Below are positions 31,007 through 40,126 of a DNA stretch of 62,094 nt, in pieces. Numbering within the stretch: position 1 is the stretch's first letter; each line of letters starts with the position of its first letter. Position numbers and translations under genes: made by a program. The stretch lies in the NCBI GenBank assembly GCA_017415555.1, contig JAFQGF010000043.1, positions 1 to 62,094 on the forward strand, given 5' to 3'. The stretch is from Akkermansia sp. GTDB taxonomy: Bacteria > Verrucomicrobiota > Verrucomicrobiia > Verrucomicrobiales > Akkermansiaceae. Under the pieces are notes generated by a model. That model saw nothing but the letters and a program-made list of their open reading frames with translations, was not told where the DNA came from and did not search any database.

Positions 31007-32428
31007 ATGAAGCAACTTCTGCAGGTTCTACTCTTCATGGCCGCAGCCCTGCTGTCACCGGCCTGGCAACAGGTAAACGAAGGAGCTCCGGAGCCCTCCC
31101 GCGAGTTCCGAGCCGTATGGGTATCCACAGTGTACAACCTGGACTGGCCCTCCCGCGCCGGCCTTCCGGCGGAGCAGCAGAAGCAAGAGCTGCTCACCAT
31201 CCTGAACAAAGCCGTCCAGCTGAAGCTCAATGCCGTCATTCTGCAGGTGCGTCCGAATGGGGATGCCATCTACCGCTCCTCCATCGAGCCCTGGAGTGCC
31301 TGGCTGAGCGGCCCGGGGGTGAATCCCGGTTATGACCCGCTGGCCTTTGCCATCCAGGAAGCCCACCGCCGGGGGCTGGAACTGCACGCTTGGTTCAACC
31401 CCTTCCGCGCTACCATCAGTGGCCGCCCCGTAGGCCGCAATCACATCTCCCTGAGCCAGCCCGGGCTGCTGAAGAAGGCGGGGTCCACCACCATACTGAA
31501 CCCCTCCAGCAGCAAAGCTCAGCAACATGTGCTCAAAGTCATCCTGGACGTAGTGCGCCGCTACGATATCGACGGCGTACACCTGGATGACTATTTCTAC
31601 CCCTATCCCCCCAATCACAACATCCGCGACGGCAAAACCCCCGCCCAGAGGCGCACCGCCATAAATGCCTTTGTTCAAAAACTCTATAGCAGTGTAAAGC
31701 AGGCGAAACCCTGGGTTCGTGTCGGTATCAGCCCCTTCGGTATATGGCAACCCGGGTATCCGGCCGGCGTCGAAGCCGGTGTTAACGCCTACGAACACCT
31801 GGCCTGCGATGCTCGCAAATGGCTGGCAAGCGGGTGGGTAGACTACCTGGCCCCGCAGCTCTACTGGCGTATCGACAGTGCCCAGAGTTTCCCGGAGCTC
31901 ATGCGCTGGTGGAGCGATATCAACCCCTCCCGCCCCGTGTGGCCCGGCATCGCTTCCGCTCGCATCAACAGCAAAGAGGATCCCGGCCGCCCGGCATCCG
32001 AAATCGATGCCCAGATAGACCTCTCCCGCCGCCTTGCCCGCCAGAGTGCCGGGCAACTCTTCTGGAGCTGGCGCTCCATTGGCAACAATGCCGGCGGCAT
32101 CCAGAAATACCTGACCCGCCGCTACACCTCCTATGCCCTGCCCCCGGCCATGCCCTGGTGCGGCAGAGTGCGCCCCGCGCGTCCGTCAGCGCAGGCTCGA
32201 GACAATGGGCGCACCCTCTCCCTGGCCTGGCAACCTGCAGATGCAGCAGCCCGCAAATGGGCCATTCAGGCCGGCAGCGGCCGCAATTGGCGCACAGTTT
32301 GCATCCTTCCCGGCGGGCAGCGCAAGGTTACCATTCCATCGGCGCTCATCGGCAATGCCGCCCGCATCGCCATTCGCCCCATATCCGCCTGCGGCAACAG
32401 CGGCATTCCTGCCGTGCTGGCCCGATAA
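31007..32428 (+). CDS. Exported GH10-like (GHL10, YddW-type) glycoside hydrolase family protein
   Basis: 473 aa from ATG 31007; the signal peptide spans about 1-20 (MKQLLQVLLFMAAALLSPAW). Residues 30-330 show the GHL10 barrel: REFRAVWVSTVYNLDWPS at the start, VILQVRPNGDAIY, LHAWFNPFRA, and IDGVHLDDYFYPYP, which carries the conserved acidic pair. The C-terminal 100 residues resemble a fibronectin III or similar beta domain. Proteins of this family are often outer-membrane lipoproteins acting on peptidoglycan or glycans; YddW and the denuded-glycan hydrolase DigH are studied examples. No lipobox cysteine is visible here. The TM2 protein gene starts 19 nt downstream, probably on the same transcript. 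Confidence 0.9.
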   Translation: MKQLLQVLLFMAAALLSPAWQQVNEGAPEPSREFRAVWVSTVYNLDWPSRAGLPAEQQKQELLTILNKAVQLKLNAVILQVRPNGDAIYRSSIEPWSAWLSGPGVNPGYDPLAFAIQEAHRRGLELHAWFNPFRATISGRPVGRNHISLSQPGLLKKAGSTTILNPSSSKAQQHVLKVILDVVRRYDIDGVHLDDYFYPYPPNHNIRDGKTPAQRRTAINAFVQKLYSSVKQAKPWVRVGISPFGIWQPGYPAGVEAGVNAYEHLACDARKWLASGWVDYLAPQLYWRIDSAQSFPELMRWWSDINPSRPVWPGIASARINSKEDPGRPASEIDAQIDLSRRLARQSAGQLFWSWRSIGNNAGGIQKYLTRRYTSYALPPAMPWCGRVRPARPSAQARDNGRTLSLAWQPADAAARKWAIQAGSGRNWRTVCILPGGQRKVTIPSALIGNAARIAIRPISACGNSGIPAVLAR

Positions 32429-32447
32429 ATCCTCCCAATATCAAACA

Positions 32448-32678
32448 ATGAACAACAATCCAAATATCTCCCCGCTCAGCCGTACAACGGCGCTGCTGCT
32501 GGCACTTCTGGGGTTCTTCCTGGTCTGTGGTCTGCACCGTCTTTACGCCGGCAAGGTTATCTCCGGCCTGCTCCAGCTCATTACAGTTGGCTTCTTCGGC
32601 ATCTGGCAGATTATCGATATCCTCCGCCTCATTTTCGGCAGCTTCGAGGACAGCAAGGGGCGCGTTATCGCCCTCTGA
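32448..32678 (+). CDS. TM2 domain-containing small membrane protein
   Basis: 76 aa. The body is the TM2 fold: a first helix (ALLLALLGFFLVCG), the loop LHRLYAGKVISG with the family's conserved His and Tyr-x-Gly, and a second helix (LLQLITVGFFGIWQIIDIL). A DILRLIFGSFEDSKGR tail follows, as is usual. TM2 proteins have no settled function. It is read as a separate gene because a start follows the GHL10 stop by 19 nt and the family begins in this way. A terminator follows directly. Confidence 0.9.
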   Translation: MNNNPNISPLSRTTALLLALLGFFLVCGLHRLYAGKVISGLLQLITVGFFGIWQIIDILRLIFGSFEDSKGRVIAL

Positions 32679-32701
32679 TAAGCCGGCCATTCGCCCTTTT
32701 C

Positions 32702-32728
32702 ATAGCCCCGCACAGGGGCTATTTTTCT
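32702..32728 (+). terminator. Rho-independent terminator after TM2 gene
   Basis: ATAGCCCC (32702-32709), loop GCAC, GGGGCTAT ending at 32722, then TTTTC. Confidence 0.9.
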
Positions 32729-32849
32729 TTTCTCTCGAAGGACATTTCAGCCCCTTCCGCCCCTTTTGCTCCCACCGGGGATAGTACAAGAAAGAGCCGA
32801 TGCTACCACCCTGGCAGCACCGGCAGAGGAACAAAAGACTGAGCAGTTT

Positions 32850-33893
32850 TCAGGCCTCCAGCTCTTTAAGAACCGGATTAATCCTGGCCATCGTCTCGAT
32901 GATGCGGTCGTTCACGCTGTTGCGCACCATGCCGGCCGCCATACGGCAGGCGTTCAGGATAGCCGTGGCATTGGCGGAACCGTGTGCGATAATGGACACA
33001 CCGTTCACCCCCATAAGCGGGCAGCCGCCAATGGCATCTGCACTCATGCGCTGCTTGAGGTTTTTAAACACAGAACGCATACAGAGGGCACCCATCTTGG
33101 CAAGAGTGCTGGACATAATGCCGGCCTTAATCCAGTTAGTGTAAGCGTGAGCAGTTGCCTCCACACTCTTGAGAAGAATGTTACCGGTAAAGCCGTCTGT
33201 CACAGCTACGTCCAACTCGGTCTCGAAGAGGTCATGCCCTTCGCAGTTACCCTGGAACTTATACGGCAACAGCTCACGGTCTGCAAGCGCACGCAGAAGA
33301 GCATAGGTCTTCAGCGAGAATTCACTGCCCTTGCACTCCTCCGTACCATTACTCATCACGCCCACATTGGGCATCTCGCGGTTGTAGACGTAGCGGGCCA
33401 TCAGCGCAGCCATCACGGAGTAACCCACCAGATGGCGGGGCTTGGCATCCGGATTGGCTCCTGTATCACTCACCAGCACATAGCCATGAATGCTGGGCAA
33501 TGGTGAAACGATACCGGCACGCTCCACCCCTTCCAGCAAACGCAGTTTAATGGTACTGGCAGCCACGGCCGCCCCTGTATTACCGGCAGAAACAACGGCA
33601 TCCGCCTCACCCTTCTTCACCATATCCACAGATATGCTCATGGATGAGTTTTTCTTCTGTCGTACAGCGGCCAAACCGCTCTCACACATGCCCACAACCT
33701 CCGGAGCATGCACAATCTCCACCTTAGGGTTGCTACCAATGCCGACGGCATCGCAACTCTTCTTCAGAGTCGCCTCATCACCAACAAGAAAAAGCTTGGA
33801 AAGAGACTCCAACTTGGAAAGCACCTGCACGGCGCCTTCAATATTAATCCGCGGCGCATCATCGCCGCCCATAGCATCTAACGCCAATTTCAT
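32850..33893 (-). CDS. plsX: Phosphate acyltransferase PlsX
   Basis: 347 aa. It makes acyl-phosphate from acyl-ACP for PlsY, the first step of phospholipid synthesis in most bacteria; the protein is peripheral to the inner membrane. The start MKLALDAMGGDDAP is the family hallmark. Further conserved stretches are VSAGNTGAAVAAS, LLEGVERAGIVSPLPS, GVMSNGTEECKGS, FQGNCEGHDLF, DVAVTDGFTGNILLK and CPLMGVNGVSIIAHGSANATAI. It lies downstream of rpmF and yceD in the order found in many bacteria, but a terminator and its own promoter separate it from rpmF here. Confidence 0.97.
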   Translation of the reverse strand: MKLALDAMGGDDAPRINIEGAVQVLSKLESLSKLFLVGDEATLKKSCDAVGIGSNPKVEIVHAPEVVGMCESGLAAVRQKKNSSMSISVDMVKKGEADAVVSAGNTGAAVAASTIKLRLLEGVERAGIVSPLPSIHGYVLVSDTGANPDAKPRHLVGYSVMAALMARYVYNREMPNVGVMSNGTEECKGSEFSLKTYALLRALADRELLPYKFQGNCEGHDLFETELDVAVTDGFTGNILLKSVEATAHAYTNWIKAGIMSSTLAKMGALCMRSVFKNLKQRMSADAIGGCPLMGVNGVSIIAHGSANATAILNACRMAAGMVRNSVNDRIIETMARINPVLKELEA

Positions 33894-33923
33894 AAAAAGA
33901 ATGAAATGTATAAGTTCACCTAT

Positions 33924-33952
33924 ACTCTAACACCCCCGGAGCCTGTTGTCAA
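33924..33952 (-). promoter_or_regulatory. Promoter of plsX
   Basis: Minus strand TTGACA (33952-33947), 17-bp spacer, TAGAGT (33929-33924), then 30 nt to the ATG, so a real leader of roughly 23 nt. Confidence 0.65.
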
Positions 33953-33954
33953 CA

Positions 33955-33988
33955 CAAAAACCGCCCCGCATATAAAATCTGCGGGGCG
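33955..33988 (-). terminator. Terminator after rpmF
   Basis: Minus strand: CGCCCCGCA pairs with TGCGGGGCG (33988-33980 and 33970-33962), followed by GTTTTTG. It is placed between rpmF and the plsX promoter. Confidence 0.85.
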
Positions 33989-34030
33989 ATTGAAGTCTTT
34001 TTGCAGGGGTTCTTCGGTTGAAGCGGCGGA

Positions 34031-34222
34031 TTAGTCCACGAGCTTCACGATAACCTCAGCCCCACTCTGGGTCTTGTAGGTGCCACACTGCGGGCAAGCG
34101 GTATGACCGGGAACGGCTGCACCGCACTTGGGGCACTTGCCGAGTTTGGGTGCCTTCCAGGCCTGAGCGGCCAGGCGGGAGCGCTGCTTCATCTTGGACG
34201 TTCTGCGTTTCGGAGCTGCCAT
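34031..34222 (-). CDS. rpmF: 50S ribosomal protein L32
   Basis: 63 aa, starting [20 protein letters not shown] as bacterial L32 does. It contains a zinc-ribbon with two CxxC pairs ([20 protein letters not shown]), so it is the zinc-binding C+ form. A basic, small ribosomal protein of the large subunit near the peptidyl transferase region. It follows yceD by 54 nt, the common yceD-rpmF arrangement, and is transcribed with it from the yceD promoter. Confidence 0.97.
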   Translation of the reverse strand: MAAPKRRTSKMKQRSRLAAQAWKAPKLGKCPKCGAAVPGHTACPQCGTYKTQSGAEVIVKLVD

Positions 34223-34276
34223 AGTTCTGTATTTCGGTTAAGATGTTACTGAGATGAGGAGAGTGGAACCTCAGCG

Positions 34277-34765
34277 TCACTTGCGGGGGAAATCATCTAA
34301 GGCATCCCAGACGCTATTGCCACTCGGGGTGGCAGAGTTTACACCCGAATGGGGGTCTTTGTCCAGCCTAAAATCACAAAATGTGTCATTTATTTCGCAT
34401 TCAAGGCCTGAAATTTCACATTTCGGGTATCCGGGGAGCTCCAGAAGCACCTCTTCACGCAATTCTTCCGTCACATCGGCCACGGCTTTACCCTTCACAT
34501 CGCAGGAGATGGTAAGTCCATCTATAGCCACGGTATACTCAAATTCACGCAGGCAACGGTCGCACCGCAGAAGGAAAGGAGCAGAGATACTCCCCCGCAC
34601 GACCAACTCGGTCTCATAAAGCTGAGCCTCGAGGCTGTAAGTGAGTGGGCCGATACTCTGAGCGCCTGTATGATCGATGCCGAAAAGGGCACCATCTGCT
34701 TCGCCTTCGATAAACACCCCTTCTTCGGGGAATTCCTCCAGCGGTATGATGACTCGGTCTTGCAT
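34277..34765 (-). CDS. YceD/DUF177 family protein (23S rRNA accumulation protein type)
   Basis: 162 aa from the ATG at 34765. A paired cysteine motif (LLRCDRCLREFEY) and a later CEISGLECEIND are typical of DUF177/YceD. In E. coli and plants the family promotes 23S rRNA maturation or accumulation. The position upstream of rpmF and plsX agrees. The start is chosen from the promoter 6 nt upstream and because the longer frame would enter the divergent gene's promoter. Metal binding by the cysteines is likely but not shown. Confidence 0.85.
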   Translation of the reverse strand: MQDRVIIPLEEFPEEGVFIEGEADGALFGIDHTGAQSIGPLTYSLEAQLYETELVVRGSISAPFLLRCDRCLREFEYTVAIDGLTISCDVKGKAVADVTEELREEVLLELPGYPKCEISGLECEINDTFCDFRLDKDPHSGVNSATPSGNSVWDALDDFPRK

Positions 34766-34771
34766 GGCGAT

Positions 34772-34800
34772 ATTGTGCCTGCTGACACGCCCAGTGTCAA
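34772..34800 (-). promoter_or_regulatory. Promoter of yceD-rpmF (leaderless type)
   Basis: Minus strand TTGACA (34800-34795), 17-bp spacer, CACAAT (34777-34772), then 6 nt to the ATG. Confidence 0.65.
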
Positions 34801-34818
34801 GCGCGAAATAAAAAGAGA

Positions 34819-34847
34819 TTGCCAGGAAGGACAGAAGGCGATACAAT
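34819..34847 (+). promoter_or_regulatory. Promoter of Tat Fe-S protein gene (leaderless type)
   Basis: TTGCCA at 34819-34824, 17-bp spacer, TACAAT at 34842-34847, then 7 nt to the ATG at 34855. It is divergent from the yceD promoter, 18 bp apart. Confidence 0.7.
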
Positions 34848-34854
34848 AGAACGC

Positions 34855-36984
34855 ATGCAGCAGGTAAACAGGCGGGGAATCTCGCGGCGCAGCTTTCTGA
34901 AAGGGCTGGGCGCGCTGGCACTCACCGCACTTCCGGCCTGTCGGCGTGCACAGCAATTTGCCATAGAGCCGGAAGGGTGCCCGGAGTGGCAACTCCCCGG
35001 TGAGTCTACCGCCTTTGCCACCAGCATGCCCTGGCCCACCGGAAGCATCCCTGTGCTGGCGGTCTGCCAGCAGGGGCTGCCCACCATGCTGCACCCCAAC
35101 CCGCACTATGCTTCCGTGCGCTCGGGCTTACCGGCCTTTGCACAAGCCTCGATTCTCGACCTGTACACGCCGCTGCGTCCTGCAGAACCCACATTTAATG
35201 GTCGCCCCTATCCGTCGAAAGGCATGCAGGGAGCCTTCCGTGCCTGGAGCACCGCCCTGAAGGAAGGGCGGCGCATGGCCTTCCTCTTCCCGGCCGGGTA
35301 CTCGGCACTGCGCATGGCGCAGGTAGAGGCACTGCGGCAGTACAGCGGCACAAGATTTTATGCGTACGACCCCGTAAGCGAAGCCCGCACCCGCACATTC
35401 CCCGAACTGGACACACTGACAGACAACACCCTGGGGAAGGCCGTAAAGTTCGATACAGGCATGGAGACTCTGGACAAACTCACAGAGGACCTGCCGGAAA
35501 CAGAGATACTCTTTATCTTCACCCCGGCAGATGCAGCGGGGCTCCATCCTGCTTTTGCCACGGCCCTGCAGCACACACAGGCCGAAACCATTCGCTTCTG
35601 TAGCCTGGCGGAAGACCATACAGCCCGGCTCTGCCGCTACACCGTACCGCAAACTCATTTTCTGGAAGAATGGGGGGCAGATGCCGATGCCTATGGAAAT
35701 CTCTGTCTGCGCCAGCCTGTCACTGTGCCGCTGCGCCCGGCAGTATCCGAAGCAGAAGCCCTGCATAGTCTGCTGAGTGGGGAAGAGCTACCGATGACAA
35801 AGCGGCCGGACGTCTCACCGGCGCGACAATGGTTGCTTGGTGCAGTGCCGGAGGCAGAAAGCGCCCTGCGGCAGGGAATCATCCCCGGCAAAGCCCCGAT
35901 ACCACAGCAGCTCCCCCCGGCTGAGCCCAGCGGCAACAGCATCTTTTACCTGCATCCCTTTTATGCAGATGGTCGTTTTGCACACAACCCCTGGCTGCAG
36001 GAAACCTGGTTTCCCCTGACCGGATACGCCGGAGCGGCAGAAGCGTTTGTACCCGGTACCGACAAGGTCTGTTCTGTGCAGGTGAATGACCATACACTGC
36101 CGGCTGTTCCCGAAAAACAGTTGCAACACATTTGCCTGCCGCTTTGCCCCCAAACGCTAAACGCAGCCACACCAGTTATCCGGCAGGAAATACCACTCCC
36201 CCACCGCCCGGCAAAACAGCTTCCCCCTCTCAGAATCGGCACTCCACCCCATTACCCGCATGCGGACCGGCCACAATGGGCTCTGGTGATAGACCTCTCC
36301 CGCTGCAACGGATGCAGCGCCTGCACCCTGGCCTGTCGGGCAGAGAACAACATCCCGATTGTCGGAGCCGCAGAACTTGCACGCGACCGCGACTTGCAAT
36401 GGCTCCGCATCGAGTGCTATACGGCTCCTCACCAGCACCGGCTCTTTGTCCCCACCGCCTGCCGACAGTGCGAGAATGCCCCCTGCGAGGCCGTATGCCC
36501 CGTGCATGCCACAGTGCACACGGATGAAGGGCTCAACGCCATGGTGTATCCCCGCTGTTGGGGAACCCGCTACTGCTCAGCCGCCTGCCCCTACGAGGCT
36601 CGTACGTTCAATTTCCGCGACTACGCCCGGCAGGCACAAGCCACCACAGCTCTGCCGGCAAATCCGCAGGTCAGCATCCGCTCCCGTGGCGTCATGGAAA
36701 AATGCACCTACTGCCTCCAGCGCCTCAATGCAGCCCGCAGAAACGACACCATGCCGCAGACAGCCTGCCAGCAAGCCTGCCCGCGCGGAGCTATACGCCT
36801 CATCGACCTGCGGCACGAAGCACCGGAATCAATCATTACCTCATTCGATGCCCCGAACACCACTCCGAGAACTCTTTACACGGGGAGTGATGCCACGCGC
36901 GGAATCTTTCAGGCCAATACTCCCGGCAACTCTGCCACCACATCCATGGCACGGATGGCACGGGGATACCCGCCACGGCAATAG
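34855..36984 (+). CDS. Tat-exported iron-sulfur protein, ActB/molybdopterin-oxidoreductase-like
   Basis: 709 aa from ATG 34855. The N-terminus is a Tat signal, S10-R-R-S-F-L-K16, plus a hydrophobic stretch ending PAC. Residues about 60-450 look like a reduced molybdopterin-oxidoreductase-type domain without a visible cofactor-binding cysteine or 4Fe-4S motif at its start. The last 230 residues form a four-cluster ferredoxin module: C484-NGCSACTLAC494, then CRQCENAPCEAVCP, RYCSAACPYEA and KCTYCLQRL with QACPRGAI. This layout resembles ActB of alternative complex III and NCBI's 'TAT-variant-translocated molybdopterin oxidoreductase', but ActB is nearer 1000 aa. No other Act subunit genes are adjacent. 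Its 3' end overlaps the convergent nnr gene. Confidence 0.8.
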   Translation: MQQVNRRGISRRSFLKGLGALALTALPACRRAQQFAIEPEGCPEWQLPGESTAFATSMPWPTGSIPVLAVCQQGLPTMLHPNPHYASVRSGLPAFAQASILDLYTPLRPAEPTFNGRPYPSKGMQGAFRAWSTALKEGRRMAFLFPAGYSALRMAQVEALRQYSGTRFYAYDPVSEARTRTFPELDTLTDNTLGKAVKFDTGMETLDKLTEDLPETEILFIFTPADAAGLHPAFATALQHTQAETIRFCSLAEDHTARLCRYTVPQTHFLEEWGADADAYGNLCLRQPVTVPLRPAVSEAEALHSLLSGEELPMTKRPDVSPARQWLLGAVPEAESALRQGIIPGKAPIPQQLPPAEPSGNSIFYLHPFYADGRFAHNPWLQETWFPLTGYAGAAEAFVPGTDKVCSVQVNDHTLPAVPEKQLQHICLPLCPQTLNAATPVIRQEIPLPHRPAKQLPPLRIGTPPHYPHADRPQWALVIDLSRCNGCSACTLACRAENNIPIVGAAELARDRDLQWLRIECYTAPHQHRLFVPTACRQCENAPCEAVCPVHATVHTDEGLNAMVYPRCWGTRYCSAACPYEARTFNFRDYARQAQATTALPANPQVSIRSRGVMEKCTYCLQRLNAARRNDTMPQTACQQACPRGAIRLIDLRHEAPESIITSFDAPNTTPRTLYTGSDATRGIFQANTPGNSATTSMARMARGYPPRQ

Positions 36985-38366
36985 GCCATAGCAGCAGCGC
37001 GGCCACAGGCATATGCGCCGACTACAGCAGCCCTCAAGGGAGCCAGCCCCTGTGCCGCAAGTGCGCCAATGCAGCCGGAAAGCACATCTCCCTGCCCTCC
37101 GTTTGCCATGTAGGGGCCACCGGTGGAGTTGTACCACAGTTCGTCTCCATCCGTTATAATCGTTCTGGCCCCCTTAAGTAGTAGAGTGACAGGCTGCCGG
37201 GTCACGTAGCTGAGGGCACACTCGGCTCGGCTCAACCCGGCAGACGCCGGAAACAGGCGGCGCATCTCCCCGGGATGAGGGGTCAGAATACTCTGCGGTG
37301 GAAGTTCCCATCCCAACTCCGCCGCCAGGTTCAGCCCATCGGCGTCTAGAATAAGAGGCACCCGACACCGCCACAGCAGGTCGTGCAGAGCTCGCGCTTC
37401 ATCCCCACGCGGCTTTCCCAGCCCCGGCCCCACCACAAGTGCCTGAGCCCCCTCCACCGGCACCTCTGTATAGGAGGCCACAGGATGCACCATGATTTCC
37501 GGTGCCACCCGAGTAGCCAACACCGGGTATACATCCTCCCGGCAATACAGCGCCACCAATCCGGCTCCGGCGGCCATAGCTGCCTCGGCACACATCTGCG
37601 CAGCCCCTGCATAACCAACGCTCCCGGCCACAATATTCACCCGCCCTGCCCGGTTTTTGAAGCAGGAATACGCCCGCTGCGGCAACCAGCGCAGCACCCC
37701 CGCCGTAGCCACCAGCCCGGCGGATTCCGCAGGCAAGTCCACCTCCGGCAGGGGAATTCCCAGCAACCGCCCCACATAATCCTCTGCCCCATCAGCCAGC
37801 ATACCCGGTTTCACACAGCCGATAGCAGCCGTCACATCCGCCCGCACTGCCTCGCCAAGCACCTCCCCGGTATCGGCATTCAGCCCCGTAGGCACATCAA
37901 TTGCCAGAGTACAACTGCGCGGGCTCGCCTCGCGCAGAGCATTAAGTTCCCGCACCAGTTCGGCATACGTCTCCCGCAACGCTCCGGTAGCGCCACTCCC
38001 CAGCAAACCATCAATAATAATCAGCCCGTCCTGCGGCTCCGGCTTCTCCATACTCAACTCCACCCCGGACAGCATATTATACTGCCCGCGGCTCTCCGGC
38101 GAAAAATCCTGCGGCTCACACACCGCGCGCAGTGTCACCGGGCAGCCAAAACACGCCGCAAGCCCCAATGCGTCCCCCGCATTATTCCCCCGCCCTGCAT
38201 ACACTACCACACGCCGCACTTGTCGGGCGCGCAACTCCGGTTCACTCTGCACGGCCTTCCAAAGCCGCGCCACCACTGCATTCATCAACTCCGCAGATGT
38301 CACGCGCCCGCTCCCAAACAACGCCTGCTCCGCTGCCCGGATAACTGCACAGCCATGTATCTTCAT
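36909..38366 (-). CDS. nnr: Bifunctional NAD(P)H-hydrate epimerase / ADP-dependent NAD(P)H-hydrate dehydratase
   Basis: 485 aa from the ATG at 38366. It repairs hydrated NADH and NADPH. The N-terminal YjeF_N domain (1 to about 215) shows VVVYAGRGNNAGDALGLA and DGLLGSGATGAL. The C-terminal YjeF_C domain (about 225-485) has the ribokinase-like motifs LTPHPGEMRRLFP and GGPYMANGGQGDVLSG, with the catalytic aspartate in the last. The start is fixed by the promoter 7 nt upstream. The last 76 bp overlap, tail to tail, with the Fe-S protein gene. Confidence 0.95.
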   Translation of the reverse strand: MKIHGCAVIRAAEQALFGSGRVTSAELMNAVVARLWKAVQSEPELRARQVRRVVVYAGRGNNAGDALGLAACFGCPVTLRAVCEPQDFSPESRGQYNMLSGVELSMEKPEPQDGLIIIDGLLGSGATGALRETYAELVRELNALREASPRSCTLAIDVPTGLNADTGEVLGEAVRADVTAAIGCVKPGMLADGAEDYVGRLLGIPLPEVDLPAESAGLVATAGVLRWLPQRAYSCFKNRAGRVNIVAGSVGYAGAAQMCAEAAMAAGAGLVALYCREDVYPVLATRVAPEIMVHPVASYTEVPVEGAQALVVGPGLGKPRGDEARALHDLLWRCRVPLILDADGLNLAAELGWELPPQSILTPHPGEMRRLFPASAGLSRAECALSYVTRQPVTLLLKGARTIITDGDELWYNSTGGPYMANGGQGDVLSGCIGALAAQGLAPLRAAVVGAYACGRAAAMAYCRGGYPRAIRAMDVVAELPGVLA

Positions 38367-38373
38367 ACCCCTC

Positions 38374-38402
38374 AGTCTAGCACATACGCCCCGCCACTGC
38401 AA
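38374..38402 (-). promoter_or_regulatory. Promoter of nnr (leaderless type)
   Basis: Minus strand TTGCAG (38402-38397), 17-bp spacer ending TGTGC, TAGACT (38379-38374) with extended TGn, then 7 nt to the ATG. Confidence 0.65.
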
Positions 38403-38447
38403 GCACGCACTTCCCTACCGCCGGAAAAAAGCCGCAGTCCGTAACCG

Positions 38448-38487
38448 CAGAGAAAAGCCTGCCACCTGAAATAGGGTGGCAGGCTTT
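38448..38487 (-). terminator. Rho-independent terminator after guaB
   Basis: Minus strand: AAAGCCTGCCACC pairs with GGTGGCAGGCTTT (38487-38475 and 38466-38454), followed by TCTC, with the stem itself ending in TTTT. Confidence 0.85.
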
Positions 38488-38510
38488 CCATGAAACGGAG
38501 CGTATCAGAA

Positions 38511-39965
38511 TTAACGGCTGTAGTTGCCGGGATCCTGGGTTATGGTTACATCATGCGGGTGGCTTTCCTGAAGACCACCGGCAGTAATGCGCACAAAGCG
38601 GGCGTGGTCGCGCAGCTCCTGCAGATTCTTGGCACCGAGGTAGCCCATGCCGGAACGCAAACCGCCGACAAGCTGGAAGATAACGTCTGCCAGCATACCC
38701 TTGTAGGGCACACGCGCCTCCACACCTTCAGCCACCAGCTTGCCGCTGCCATTCTGACCGTAGCGGTCTCCGGAGCCGGCACGCATGGCGCCCAGAGACC
38801 CCATGCCGCGATATGTCTTGAAGTTGCGACCCTGGTAGTGAACAATGGCGCCGGGGCTTTCCTCGCAACCGGCCAGCATGCCACCCATCATGATGAGGTC
38901 GGCACCGGCAGCAAGAGCCTTCACGGCATCGCCGGAGTAGCGGATACCGCCGTCGGCAATCACTGTCACACCGGCAGGACGAGCCACGGTAGCTACCTCC
39001 TGAATGGCAGAGAATTGGGGCATACCCACACCGGAAATGATGCGGGTAGTGCAGATGGAGCCGGGGCCCACACCTACCTTGATAGCACTGGCACCGGCAG
39101 AAATGAGGTCGCGGGCACCATCCTGTGTCACCACGTTACCTGCCACAACTGGCTTACCCAGCTCGCTAAGCTTCTCGATAACATGCAGAACGCGGCTGGT
39201 GTGCCCCGTGGCCGCATCGATGAAAAGTGCATCGGCTCCGGCATCCACAACAGCCTGAGCACGAGCCATGAACTCCGGCCCCGGACCTACGGCTGCACCA
39301 CAACGCAGGCGTCCCAGCTCGTCCTTGGTGGACTCCTGGAAGGCCTCGCGCTTGCGAATATCCGTATCGGTAATCAGGCCCACAAGGCAACCGTTGTCGT
39401 CCACAAGGGGAAGCTTCTCAATACGGTTAGAGTAAAGAATCTTGCGAGCTTCCTCCTGAGTAGTGGAGGGGGTACCGGTAATGAGACGGCTCATGGGCGT
39501 CATCACATCTGCCACAGTGAGCTTGTCGAGGTCGTGACCGTCCACCACGCGCATATCGCGACCGGTGATGATACCTACAAGGAGGTTGCCCTCTGCCACC
39601 ACGGGCAGACCGGAGAAGCCATGCTCGAGCATAATGCCCTTAACACGGCTAAGGCTCATATCGCTCGTGACCGTCAGGGGCTTGGTGATGACTGCGTTCT
39701 CGAAGCGCTTCACCTTGGCCACCATGGCGGCCTGGTCGTCGATGCGATTGTTGCGATGGATAACACCCAGGCCACCCTCACGAGCCATGGCAATGGCCAT
39801 GTCTACCTCCGTCACCGTATCCATGGGAGCGGAAAGAATGGGCAGGCGGAGCGGAAAACCCGCGCAGAGCTGAGAAGAGGGGTCGGCCTCGCCGGGAAGG
39901 ATGGTGCTCAGGCACGGAAGCAGGAGCACGTCGTCAAATGTAAGTCCAAGCTGAATTTCTGCCAT
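38511..39965 (-). CDS. guaB: IMP dehydrogenase
   Basis: 484 aa from the ATG at 39965 ([20 protein letters not shown]). It oxidises IMP to XMP with NAD, the committed step of GMP synthesis. The TIM barrel is interrupted by a CBS pair at about 90-200 ([40 protein letters not shown]). The catalytic loop is GPGSICTTR, and the flap/Arg-Tyr region is [18 protein letters not shown] longer frame upstream would enter the promoter region. A terminator lies 24 nt after the stop. Confidence 0.98.
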   Translation of the reverse strand: MAEIQLGLTFDDVLLLPCLSTILPGEADPSSQLCAGFPLRLPILSAPMDTVTEVDMAIAMAREGGLGVIHRNNRIDDQAAMVAKVKRFENAVITKPLTVTSDMSLSRVKGIMLEHGFSGLPVVAEGNLLVGIITGRDMRVVDGHDLDKLTVADVMTPMSRLITGTPSTTQEEARKILYSNRIEKLPLVDDNGCLVGLITDTDIRKREAFQESTKDELGRLRCGAAVGPGPEFMARAQAVVDAGADALFIDAATGHTSRVLHVIEKLSELGKPVVAGNVVTQDGARDLISAGASAIKVGVGPGSICTTRIISGVGMPQFSAIQEVATVARPAGVTVIADGGIRYSGDAVKALAAGADLIMMGGMLAGCEESPGAIVHYQGRNFKTYRGMGSLGAMRAGSGDRYGQNGSGKLVAEGVEARVPYKGMLADVIFQLVGGLRSGMGYLGAKNLQELRDHARFVRITAGGLQESHPHDVTITQDPGNYSR

Positions 39966-39972
39966 AGCGGAG

Positions 39973-39999
39973 GATATAACGCCACGCACCTATTTGCAA
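39973..39999 (-). promoter_or_regulatory. Possible guaB promoter, short spacer
   Basis: Minus strand TTGCAA (39999-39994) and TATATC (39978-39973) are separated by 15 bp; the -10 ends 7 nt from the ATG. The short spacer makes this weaker than the other cases. Confidence 0.35.
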
Positions 40000-40091
40000 G
40001 CCTAATCTGACAAAAAAGTGATTTTTTTTGTATTTTTTTCAATTTCGGAGCATCTGTACGTCATTTTGAGGTATCGTGCGGCGAGCAACGA

Positions 40092-40120
40092 TTGACTCAG
40101 GCGCATTTTTCGTGTAGACT
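40092..40120 (+). promoter_or_regulatory. Promoter of ispE (leaderless type)
   Basis: TTGACT at 40092-40097, 17-bp spacer, TAGACT at 40115-40120, then 6 nt to the ATG at 40127. Confidence 0.7.
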
Positions 40121-40126
40121 AGACGC

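Noticed and set aside
38490..40010. 506-codon plus-strand frame opposite guaB
   Set aside because: Antisense shadow; guaB carries all IMPDH motifs on the other strand.
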